From contig CM076666.1 of NCBI GenBank assembly GCA_038496675.1, forward strand, positions 16,041,606 to 16,105,605: a stretch of DNA of 64,000 nucleotides, given 5' to 3'. The notes beneath the pieces were generated by a model. That model was not told the origin of the DNA. It was given only the letters and a program-made list of their open reading frames with translations, and made no database searches. Positions 38,383-45,800 of the stretch are shown one piece after another (within the stretch, counting starts at the first letter, position 1; each line of letters begins with the position of its first letter). This DNA is from Rachycentron canadum. Lineage: Eukaryota > Chordata > Actinopteri > Carangiformes > Rachycentridae. The translations under genes were made by a program, and so were the position numbers.

Positions 38383-38917
38383 CGCGCTTCAACACTCCAA
38401 GCAACACAAATGCGATTTCCATTAAATCACATTCAATTAACGCACAGTCCAGGTTCACATTGGGGATGAAACGTGAGGATGTTTGGGAAAGATTCAGCCA
38501 AGATGCGCATCAATCGGCCTCCTCACTCTCCTCACTAATCTCCTGCCGTGATTTCAGCTTTATTCTATCCCAAGTAATCTAACTAACACGTCAGTGCGTT
38601 GTGAGACGCCAAGAGAAGTAACCACGGTGATCCGCGGGTGGGTTTAAGACATTATGACAGGAACAGAAGTGCCAGAGCCCGGAGAGTCAGGAAAAGCTGA
38701 TCTGCAGCTACACTGTCTCCACAGTGCAGAGAATCGCCCGAGAGCCACATCACCAAACTCAGCGTGGTAACACTGCACCAACATATGCACCACTCCTCAT
38801 CAACCCGTAACCAATGAGCGCAGTTGTGCGTTGGTGTGAACATACCTGGTTTTTATGCCGAGTCCCATCTTCGAGTTCAGAAGAGCTGTTCATGGTTCCC
38901 CATCGGTCATTTACCAT
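2601..38917 (-). CDS. fibcd1: fibcd1, 5' part of gene (exons 1, optional 1b, 2, 3)
   Basis: Gene-level entry. The coding parts, in transcript order, are 38917-38846, an optional 15688-15605, 11023-10544 and 2760-2601. Joined without the optional exon they give 237 codons plus one base. The predicted product is the N-terminal half of FIBCD1, a type II membrane protein. In the known family it forms homotetramers that bind acetylated groups such as chitin and N-acetylglucosamine through a C-terminal fibrinogen-like domain. What is visible is a short cytoplasmic tail starting MVNDRW, one membrane helix (about residues 30-54), a coiled-coil stalk, and a basic linker ending in a cysteine. The order and lengths fit my memory of human FIBCD1, including a 24-codon first exon. 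Introns are about 27.8 kb (split into 23.2 and 4.6 kb by the optional exon), 7.8 kb, and more than 2.6 kb. The fibrinogen-like domain exons are not seen and should lie left of the window. Confidence 0.9.
3459..3490. repeat. (AATT)n microsatellite
   Basis: AATT repeated about seven times with one interruption (ATCAATT), inside the fibcd1 intron. Confidence 0.9.
5105..5138. repeat. perfect 13-bp hairpin
   Basis: CATGTGTAATGTT at 5105-5117 and AACATTACACATG at 5126-5138 are exact reverse complements with an 8-base loop. It sits close to a poly-T run. I do not recognise it as part of a known element. Confidence 0.75.
5661..5945 (+). mobile_element. degenerate non-autonomous DNA transposon (teleost MITE-like)
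   Basis: The left end reads AGACCTGAAACAATTAGTC and the right end ATGATCATTACTTCTAGCTCT. Reverse-complemented, the two align imperfectly as terminal inverted repeats. Internal blocks GTGAGGATTTACTG, TTTGAGTATTGGACTGTTG and AAGAAAATAATTTGTAGAATAATTG match, from memory, a very common teleost element whose copies read roughly 'agagctgcaacgattagtcgatt ... agttgcagctct'. This copy is shortened, diverged and codes for nothing. The superfamily is uncertain; hAT-like is possible. Confidence 0.7.
6878..7056. repeat. compound microsatellite (TATG/TGTA)n-(GT)n-(AT)n-(GT)n
   Basis: About 180 bases of purine-pyrimidine alternating repeats: mixed TATA/TGTA units, about ten TGTA units, then two long GT tracts separated by TATATATATA. 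All overlapping open frames (Cys/Val/Tyr-rich on plus, His/Thr/Tyr-rich on minus) are repeat translations. Lies in the fibcd1 intron. Confidence 0.97.
9158..9180. repeat. poly-A run (23 bases)
   Basis: Uninterrupted A run on the plus strand, T on the transcribed strand. I see no retrocopy or LINE body upstream that would make it a retroposition tail. Confidence 0.9.
10501..10520. repeat. (TG)10 / (CA)10 tract beside fibcd1 exon 2 donor
   Basis: The tract begins 24 bases into the intron on the transcribed strand, where it reads as CA repeats. CA repeats close to a donor are a known binding context for the splicing factor hnRNP L, so it may affect recognition of exon 2. That role is inference. 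Confidence 0.9.
10544..11023 (-). CDS. fibcd1: fibcd1 exon 2: transmembrane helix and coiled-coil stalk
   Basis: 480 bases, 160 codons, phase 0 at both ends. The acceptor is CTACTTACAG before AGG-ATG-AGC; the donor is ATACAG|GTGAGA. The exon starts RMSCSYLLC, followed by a hydrophobic run LLFVAVLLAVTVTGTILFM (protein residues about 30-54), which is the single signal-anchor helix of a type II protein. After that comes NHYQAPP, then ALVTVERGDGSRINIFIDPNCPDYNSNF, which parallels human ALVTVERADSS...ILIDPRCPD from memory. The rest is a heptad-like stalk with SLAEEVAKLSAHAGQLKMDYESLRRGQGSLGQ, ending TLQTEQGRLIQ. The ATG three bases into the exon is an internal Met, not the main start, because exon 1 supplies MVNDRW in phase. 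Open frame past the donor is CA-repeat intron. Confidence 0.95.
12511..12556 (+). repeat. 19-bp near-perfect hairpin, 8-base loop
   Basis: TGTGGACTTGGTGAATAAG (12511-12529) pairs with CTTATTCACCAAGTCTACA (12538-12556). All positions are Watson-Crick except one G-T wobble; the loop is AAAACATA. The inner 15 pairs are perfect. It could be the tip of a fold-back element or a small RNA hairpin, but the paired arm is shorter than a typical pre-miRNA and I see no pairing outside it. The transcribed fibcd1 strand would carry a C-A mismatch where the plus strand has G-U. Confidence 0.8.
14720..14990. promoter_or_regulatory. candidate intronic enhancer with three TAATCC motifs
   Basis: Unlike its AT-rich surroundings, this block has mixed composition, several CpGs and no simple repeat. 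It has TAATCC at 14785-14790, 14878-14883 and 14949-14954, the core site of K50 homeodomain factors such as Otx, Crx and Pitx. An 83-codon open frame on the minus strand covers it but shows no protein family I know and I do not call it coding. Regulatory function is inference from motif clustering only. Confidence 0.25.
15605..15688 (-). CDS. fibcd1: fibcd1 optional (cassette) exon 1b, 28 codons
   Basis: The acceptor is CTTGTCTGTTTGTCCCATGCAG on the transcript strand, with a good pyrimidine tract. The donor AAG|GTAAGG is near-perfect consensus. The exon is 84 bases with no stop in the frame set by exon 1 and is phase 0-0, so it can be included or skipped without frameshift between exon 1 (...KNQ) and exon 2 (RMSC...). 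It encodes a Ser/Thr- and charge-rich segment starting TFCECVPSSSQLKHRWS and ending RETPAK, which would sit in the cytoplasmic tail before the membrane helix. I recall no such segment in the human protein, where the tail goes straight from the 24-codon exon to the membrane exon. It might be a fish-specific alternative exon or a chance splice-site pair. I favour a real exon from the splice signals and phase. Confidence 0.6.
15778..15802. repeat. (ACGC)n microsatellite near optional exon
   Basis: About six CACG units, roughly 90 bases upstream (transcript sense) of the optional exon 1b acceptor. Confidence 0.9.
18469..18488. repeat. (CATA)5 microsatellite
   Basis: Five perfect CATA units in the first intron of fibcd1. 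Confidence 0.9.
18874..18914. repeat. 22-bp perfect palindrome plus poly-T
   Basis: Bases 18874-18895 form AATTTCTAGCT followed by its exact reverse complement, with no spacer. A T run continues to 18914. Looks like low-complexity sequence; no known element recognised. Confidence 0.85.
18990..19260 (+). repeat. degenerate dispersed repeat (GGTTAGG...CAACAAAAGCAC family)
   Basis: Blocks TGGTTAGGCTTAGGCAACAA, TTGGTTAAGATTAGGGAAA and GGTTTGGTTAGGTTTAGGCA recur. I recognise these from memory as pieces of a common percomorph interspersed repeat (typical copies read 'ggttaggtttaggcaacaaaaccacttggttaaggttagggaaagatc'). The copy is diverged, with a partial second unit after 19.15 kb. Class unknown to me. 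Related fragments appear near 54.4, 57.9 and 58.6 kb. Confidence 0.6.
21570..21706 (+). repeat. LINE/SINE-type 3' tail fragment
   Basis: Blocks TGGAGTTTTTCCCCTGTCCTC, TTTAAGGAGCCTCAG, CATTGAGACATTGAATGTGA and TGTGCTATACAAATAAACTTG end in a short TTGACTTGTCTTGACTTG repeat. This layout (gagac...gtgatattgtgctataaataaa followed by a short tandem tail) is the usual 3' end of a fish non-LTR element or a SINE sharing its tail. No reverse transcriptase is seen upstream, so it is a 5'-truncated copy. Confidence 0.7.
22512..22554. repeat. (GT)n microsatellite, interrupted
   Basis: GT run with a TATATGTATG interruption in the first intron of fibcd1. Open frames across it are repeat translations. Confidence 0.95.
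23311..23370. repeat. (GT)30 microsatellite
   Basis: About 60 bases of GT with one TT interruption. The His/Thr-rich frames on the minus strand come from it. Confidence 0.97.
26320..26625. promoter_or_regulatory. candidate conserved non-coding element with RFX-like X-box
   Basis: GTTGCCATGGTGAT at 26370-26383 has one perfect RFX half-site (GTTGCC) and a weak second half. Flanking sequence has CATATGGC twice, TAATTATT and GTGACAAGG, balanced composition and few simple repeats. Open frames occur in both strands but show no protein family. It resembles developmental enhancers in large introns, but I cannot test conservation from one sequence. Confidence 0.22.
31440..31665. promoter_or_regulatory. 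candidate conserved non-coding element (TAATTA-rich)
   Basis: A stretch free of simple repeats with TTGATTGCTTGATTAAAC, TCTAATTAATTCCC, GTCAGACACGTAACTCATCAC and GCGTTGATTAATGATGGG. These include several homeodomain-type TAAT cores and TGATTAAT/TTAATGATGG motifs. Evidence is composition and motif density only. Confidence 0.18.
35071..35094. repeat. (AC)n microsatellite
   Basis: Short CA run with one T interruption, first intron of fibcd1. Confidence 0.9.
36014..36035. repeat. (TG)11 microsatellite
   Basis: Pure TG run; minus-strand His/Thr frames here are repeat translations. Confidence 0.93.
37873..37893. repeat. poly-A run (21 bases)
   Basis: Uninterrupted A run, about 950 bases downstream of fibcd1 exon 1 in transcript sense (T on that strand). 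Confidence 0.92.
38341..38381. repeat. (GT)n microsatellite in first intron
   Basis: GT run about 460-500 bases into fibcd1 intron 1, reading CA on the transcribed strand. Confidence 0.95.
38846..38917 (-). CDS. fibcd1: fibcd1 exon 1, coding part (start codon and cytoplasmic tail)
   Basis: 24 codons from ATG at 38917, beginning MVNDRWGTMNSSSELEDG and ending RHKNQ, followed by the donor CAG|GTATGT. From memory the human protein starts MVNDRWKTMGGAAQLED and also has 24 residues before the exon boundary. The start context is AGG-ATG-G, with A at -3 and G at +4, which is strong. The reading frame leaves in phase 0 and joins RMSC of exon 2 or TFCEC of the optional exon. The exon is too short to appear among long open frames and was found by searching the minus strand for the conserved MVNDRW start. 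The 5' UTR extends to the right, with unknown length. Confidence 0.92.
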
Positions 38918-38937
38918 CCTACGGAGAATCTGCGCAT
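38911..38937 (-). other. short upstream ORF overlapping the fibcd1 start codon
   Basis: An ATG at 38937 opens an eight-codon frame (MRRFSVGW) with its stop TAA at 38911-38913, just past the fibcd1 ATG at 38915-38917 and in another frame. Its context is weak (C at -3), whereas the main ATG is strong, so leaky scanning would be expected. It is only relevant if transcription starts to the right of 38937. Confidence 0.6.
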
Positions 38938-39170
38938 CCGATCCGCCTGTTTGTTCCAGGCAAGAGATAATAAACCCGCACTTTTTGAGTCTTTATCGGT
39001 GATTTAGCCTACTCCATGGAAAATGGGGTACTGGACGTAAAAAAGAAGGGAGGCACAACTACTTCTGCGGCTCAGCCACCGCACACCCCGCACAAATTAC
39101 GCACCAAAATGGAACTTAGATTCCTCCCCAGAGTCTCCTGGTTATCTGGCCGTTATTCCACTCAAAAGAA

Positions 39171-39222
39171 TTTATTTAAAAAAAAAAAAAAAGTGTTTAC
39201 AGGCTCCAGGCTTTGCGATTGG
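39171..39222 (-). promoter_or_regulatory. candidate fibcd1 core promoter: CCAAT box and TATA-like box
   Basis: On the minus strand, CCAATC lies at 39222-39217 and TTTAAATAAA at 39180-39171, about 40 bases apart in the usual order. A start about 30 bases further on would give a 5' UTR of roughly 220 bases before the ATG. The TATA-like sequence adjoins a poly-A run (39178-39192 on the plus strand), so it may be low-complexity chance. CpG-island promoters often lack TATA boxes. Confidence 0.3.
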
Positions 39223-39800
39223 ACTCACAAACGCATCACTGTTACACCGGACTGGAAAAATTAAGCCCAAATCGACCCCGAAAGCACCGGGCGCAGTCCT
39301 TTTACTCCATGAAAAGAAATGGGAGAAAATCTTCCTCGGCTCAGATTGCAAAGTGCAACCCGAGCTTTATTTTGTCCGCCCAGGATAGTTTGTGACGCCA
39401 GGTCAGCCCACACGGTGACCACTTATGACTGAACAGGTACAGACGGGATGGGATAGTCCCGCTTTTCTCTCCTTTATTCGGCGAGAAGACTCCGACGCCG
39501 AGCCCGCGGGGATGGATAGAGGCTCCCTTGTTTGCGTCAGACTGATCTGGCTGGTATTTCACAGAGATGCCTTCGAGAAGACTGGTGCGAGGAGATTAGC
39601 GAGCTCCGCTTGTGTGCGTCGCGGGGCGCTCCGTGCCTCCGACTGCCAATCAACGCGTCCCCTCAGTGCGCGCGGCGCGCTCCGAGCCAGCGTTCCTTCC
39701 CTGTGCCCGCCTGCCCTCGACTGCCGTGCCACCCCGCCTGCTACTTCACTTCCACCGCAACGTGGACCCTCCTATTCCACCGACTGCAACCCAAACAGCA

Positions 39801-42800
39801 GCAGCAGATTGAGGCAATTGTATGCCTAATGTGTGGACTACAGACTGTGTAATGACTTCATGTAACATAAACCCCGGATCGGATTCCTGATTAAAAATCT
39901 CCCTGCAGAACAAAAACGTTTCCCTTTCAAATCTGGGCTACTAAAGGCTGCCGCGCATTATATATTGCCATAGCCTATTACATACCCGGATACCTGATCG
40001 GCTTTAGTAATCCCCTCCAAGTGTTAATTACTGGCTGTGACATCACCCACCACTTTTAATATGAGTGACAGGCTTTAGAAGTAGTGCTGCTTGTTTGGGG
40101 AGTTTAAAGCAGAGGAACCTAACTATAGTAGAAAAAAAAAAAGATGAAACAGAATATTAAACTGAAGCAACTGGCTCATTTATTTCACAGAAATCAAATA
40201 TAAACCCACCAGAGTCCTTCCCTTGATTTGCACAAGTTTACCTGAGGTGATCTCTGAGATCATTGGACTGAGTGTGGGTGAGCAAGACTAAGCACAGTCG
40301 CATAGGACTCCAATTTACAGAAAGCTCAGACTGAAAATAATGAGGAATAGTAACTAACAATCGAGGAAAACACGCCAGACTGTGATTTTCTTTTCTTTTT
40401 CTTTTTTTTTGTTTTTTTTTGTTTTGTTTTGTTAATGATTGATGTCTTAGAAACAGGGTTTTGTTTGGATCTTCTTTATTGAACAGGGAAATGCTCCCAC
40501 TGTGTATTAAACCATTATTGTGAGAGATTATCACAGGAAACTTGAATAAGTCAGGTGGGTTAACAGAAGCGCTCCTATGTTTGAACTCATGGTATGAATT
40601 AACAAACAGCTTCCAACAGAAATCAATTCCCACCTCGACTCAGTTCCCTGTGTACTCAGTTCTAAGTGATAGGCAGCACAGCAGAACTCAAAGACCCCAC
40701 CTCTCCGCCTTGTACACAGTCATTACTGTCAATAATGTAGCCCACATGAGTGGTCATGTTTTGCTTAGTAAAGGCAGTTTGATAGATAGATGATTAGAGG
40801 TCTAATCATTGGTGCAGACACCAAAGCACAATTACTCAGCCCTGTGATGAACCTGCACTCACACTGGGGAGGACTGCGGCTGGGGTAAGAGGGGAGGGTG
40901 GGTAATGCAAAATAGGGTCAGAGCTAGACAGTGTGTGTTGTCAGCGGGTCTGACATCCACCAGCAGATTGAGGTTATGCTGTTAAGATGGTGTAGTTTGT
41001 CAGAGGTGACAGTCCATCGAAAGACAAAAATAGCAAATTATATGTTATGACATGTAGCTTTTAAGTTGCATATTAAGCAGCTCTGTGGTTCTTTTTTATT
41101 CAAATAACAATGCGTTATATAGAAGGTTGTTAGTGTTTCTTAATAACATTATATATTCATGACTGAAAAAACACCCAGCAACAATCTCAGAGTTAAAGAG
41201 TTACTGAAAAAAACATCCTACTACTTTTTTAACACATTATTATTATTTGTCTTGTCAAGAATGTGGTTTGAGCTGAGTGATTCATAATTCACATACTGAT
41301 AAGTCCTGCAATATGTGGTATAACTTTTTCCCAATGAAAAGCAACCCACTGTAAACAGAGAGAAATATATAATATAGAAATATCTTATAGCAAATGATTT
41401 CAACTGCTGTAACTTTGGTAGGAACTCTCTCTGTTCATGTGGGACTCCTTCATTCATAATTACACAGTTTTTGACCACAAAGTTTTTTTCGGGGCAGATA
41501 ATTAAATAATTGAGCTTGAGCTTGAAAACCCCAAAATACTAAAACAGCCTCATGAACATTCTTAAAGTTTTCAGCTGCAGTTTTCAGAGAACATCACAGC
41601 AGCCTTTTTTTTGAAAATAATAATTGAAAGATCAGTGGCATGAATTCTATCAGTCTAAGGCACCTTGGGTCGATTAAAGGAATCAATTCCCTGAACTGTG
41701 AGCAAAAGAAGTCGATTGAAGAATAACAATAAGGGTTAGAATGAAAAGAAATGCCTCTAGTTTTTGATTTAACACAGCTCATATAGGGTTTATACCTATA
41801 GCTAAACTTATTTTTTATTCATCACTGTTTCTGTGTCATCCTCAGTTGCATCCATGTATGAATGCATGTTTATAAACATCTTCACAATGTGCTTTATGGC
41901 TGGGGATGGTCCTGTGCACCAGTGTGTGTGTGTCTGCGCAGCAGTGTAGGCATTACTATGTGAATGCATATATGCACTTAAACATCTAAGTACGATATGC
42001 ACAGTAAATTATACCTTCTTTTTCATTTTAACTTCTTGTTTTCTTTCATTTTTTTGTTGTGTTGCTTTCCTAATCAAGATGTCATTCAGGAAAACTTTCT
42101 CAGGACACAGTAAATTGTAGATTGACATTTGCAAAATAACCAATTTCAGAGATTCTTTATTTATTATAAATGAAACACAAGTGGGGGCACATAACTTCCC
42201 TTGCAGGAATTCATAAACACTTTTTAATGAGTGGGCCATATATCATATGTAAAAGCAGACGTATTGACTTGGCCTCGCTGGAACAAAAGGCACTTAACAC
42301 CAAATGTCTTTTTCACAGTTTGCCCCGAGGTTGTGGTTCCTATTTAATGGAAAAAAAAGCAAAATGTGCAAACAGGGCACATTTTGCTGACAAACTGCAG
42401 GGGTATTCAATTTGGCCTATATCCTCACGGCCTTTTGACAAAATATTGTAATAATACAATGAATGAGCCATGACTTTAATATCCGGGGAGAAGGTGTGAG
42501 GGAGGACTGCCAAATATACGGTGGAGTAAAGCATTGTAGAACCTCACCACCAGCTGGTGGTCATGTATTTGTCTGATAATGTTGTGTGTTTGCAAGTAAT
42601 TGTGTGTCTGTGTGTGTTGAAGTGCGTGCTCAGTTCTGGCCTCATCTTTGAATGTCACTGAAACCTGATCAGCCAGAGACATTTAGAGAAAGAGAAGAGG
42701 TCTCTCAGGAAGAGCTGCTTATCTCTACAATTAGCCCAGACAATACAGCCCTTTATTGGCTTTGCTGTTTTATGTGTCCTGATATTCAAACAAGCATTTG

Positions 42801-45800
42801 TGTCAAGCTCTGCACTTGGTTCAATGCTGCTCTCTGAGATTTTTTTTTCCCCCTTGGCTGTGTTTTTTTTTTTTTTTTTTGAATTTTCATGCATGGAGTG
42901 GCAGCAGGACAAATGCACAGAACTGTGAAGAACCACCAGAGTGAACCGCCCTTCCCAAAATACCAAGCCTATAATTTGCAAAACGGCAGAGTAACAAAAA
43001 AAAAAAAAAAAAAGGAAGAGAAAATTAAAAAAAGTGGTGAAAGAAGGAAGTATGGTATTATGAGCTGATGGATATTATGAGCTGGGTGATAGTAGAACGG
43101 TACAGAATAGCAATGAGTTGGACATAATAACACCTTCTCAAACAAGTATAGGAAAAGAACAGCTGTACAGCCTAGTAAGAAGCCTATATGCACATGTAGA
43201 CATACACACTGCACATATACACATACACAAACAGAAGTGGCTGGCCAAACACACACCAAATAACGGTAAATGTAATCAAAGTGTCAGTATCTATACTCTC
43301 ATCAAAAGAATTCAGTGAAAAATCAATAGGGGACACAAACAGAAGCTGAGCAGACTGAGGGGAGAACTCTCTGGTGTTATTAATGTATAATGATGGTCCT
43401 TCTCAAGATTCTCCAGAGGCGGGGCGAAGCACTCGCACCTCTGAAGTGCAAAGTCAAAGGCAGTGTTGCATCTCTCCCTGGCTGCTCTGCTAATTCCCCA
43501 ACTTAGCCCGAGGTTAGCCATAGGTGTGGGACATGATTGAGGTTACTGATACATCAGATTCTTTGCAGAGCTCTCCGCTCTGCCCTCTCCCTTTTTCAGT
43601 TAGAATATCAACCCTGTGGGGGCAAAGCTATTTCATCAAACACTCCACACATGCACACACTCACGAACACACATCCTTGAGCTCTGAGGGTCCAAGCGAG
43701 TACACCAAGTCTGGTTGCAGATAGAGGTGACATTTACTCACGGGGGTAATTAGACTTAAGACTGGGAGATGGAATTACATAAGTGATGGTGATGCTGATG
43801 ATCACAGAAGCGATTGTAATGATTACGAGCATGAAAATATGGTGGGTGTTCCAACACTTTATGACCAGCATACCCTCTTCATTACTGTCTCCAAGCTATT
43901 AAGTATGATCTTACTCCTTATCTGTGATAGTTGACTCTATTTATAGATTTATTGGGTAATTTTTTTAGCTCTGCTGCGGTCATATCCTTCTCAACGTCTG
44001 CCCTCCGCCTTTGTTGCCCTTGTAACTTCAATGTCTGTTTCCAATCTGGCGGCTGATGTTGTATGACTCATGTACCCCATGTTTTGCCATCTCTATCTTG
44101 TTAGAGCTGTGTTTGCCTATTGGCACACCGTCAGAATGTCTCCATGAGCTGCTGAGTTGTGTTTGTTGAATGGTTTGTAATTATCCACAGGCCTCCCATG
44201 GGCAATGCTCCCGGGCACCTCTGCAAGCATATACTGCTCCACCCACCGTTTTCTTTTGGAGCTGGGAAAGCAGGCGGAAAGCTGGGAACACACACACACA
44301 CACACACATTTGAAGAGAAAAGTACAAGTAAAAATGAGAGGGTTATTAAAACATGTGGATGGTGGAAATCAACCTGTCTGTGAACTGTTTACCTGCTGCT
44401 TCTTCTTCCACTGTAATCATCACCCGCCTCACCTCTCACCCCATTTCACTTCCTCCCTGCCGTTTCCTCAGTCATCTTATTTAGCATACTGTACTTCATG
44501 GCATCAAACAAGCTTACCTCCCAATAAAACATAAGTATGTGATCCTATTGGCCTCTCAAGGAGCATAAGGTCTTTAATGCTCTATTTCATGTAGGGCTGT
44601 ACTCCCACAGTGGTTTAAGTCCAATCTCTACCTCTTTAGGGGATTGGAAATTAAGTAGGCAGGAGGTAATCCAAAAATACTTGTTCTCGTAATGTCTTAT
44701 AATTCCATGAAGCCTCTTTACCCCCCTACTGGGACACCCCTCTACCTGTGGTGCAGCCCAACCCTTAATATGACTCATTAGATTTTCATTAAAGCTCTCT
44801 GATGCTCCAAACCACATATATTAGGACTGTTTTACTCTTTGCACGTGACTCCAAACTAGACTAGTCTTTTTATGGAATGTGTTGTGAACCAGTCTCATTT
44901 TTCCATCTTGACCTTGTTTGTTTTTGCTGCAGTTCGTTACATCTGAGATATAGAAAAGATATAGGTTGCTGAAAAAAACATAGTACCCATGCAATTAATG
45001 CTGGAAGATTATTTACACGATGAAAAAATGGGAAGATGCCTCATCTAACACTCCACACTATAAAGGAATATTGATCTGTAGGTAGCTCCTGTGTATGAAA
45101 GAACAACCTGCTGAAAGTGGAAGTTACACTACATACCATGATGAAATATTGTAAAAGAAATAGTTTCAGATGTGTCACATCATTTTACAAAAGAGCAATC
45201 TATCTGTTTGGTACAGTAGTTTCAGCTTTTGTGTATTTCTCCAGTAATTCATATGTTTTTATCTGCTTGTAGCTACAATGGTTGTATATGTGGTTTGGTT
45301 TGTGGTGCAAATCTTAAAAGTTACATTGCAAATACTGTCACCGCCAGCTCACTTGATGTTTACCACTGGCATGCACCAGCAGCAGCCAGTGACAGTCCTG
45401 TCATCGCATTCTTTGCGCTTGTGGATTTGTCTATGCACAGTATTCTGTGAAGGAAAACTGGTCTCCAAATGATATTCCGTGGTCTGCCTCCTGCTCTCTC
45501 ATAATCAGCCTTCAAATCATGGAGGAGGAATGTAATGTGTACATAATTTGCGTCTACAGCATGTAATCTGCATTTGAAAGTTTGTGATCATTTCTCAGAA
45601 TTTTATGAGACTGCACCGTGTGACCCCGGAGCTCTGGAAAAGGATCAGTTGGAGTGTGTGAGAGAGATAGCCTCTCCTGTGGCGCTATGCAGTGATGTGC
45701 GTGAAAATACCAAAGAAAGGAGATGAAATTCTACTACTCCGCTCAGCCCGCGTCAGTGCACTTTCAGGTGAAACCAAAGAGACGGAACCAAAGAGAAGAA

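Larger units (their letters stand above)
15689..38845 (-). other. fibcd1: fibcd1 first intron (23 kb), no other gene seen
   Basis: It runs from the exon 1 donor CAG|GTATGT to the optional exon acceptor. I read both strands and found no further exon with family similarity, no nested gene and no RNA gene. It contains CA/GT, CATA, CACG, poly-A and poly-T microsatellites, a 22-bp palindrome, a GGTTAGG-type dispersed repeat (19.0-19.26 kb), a LINE/SINE-like 3' tail (21.57-21.7 kb), and two or three stretches of mixed composition that could be conserved non-coding elements (26.3-26.6, 30.9-31.1, 31.4-31.7 kb). The remaining several-hundred-base stretches look like ordinary unique AT-rich intron. 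Confidence 0.8.
38600..39800. promoter_or_regulatory. CpG-rich island over fibcd1 exon 1 and promoter
   Basis: CpG dinucleotides are far denser here than anywhere else in the window, peaking at 39.48-39.75 kb (GCGCGCGGCGCGC-type sequence at about 39.67 kb). The island spans fibcd1 exon 1 and extends about 900 bases upstream, as expected for a CpG-island promoter. A 134-codon plus-strand frame (39425-39829) and two overlapping frames lie in it. They are Arg/Ala/Pro/Ser-rich with no family motif and most likely reflect low stop density in GC-rich DNA. Confidence 0.7.
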
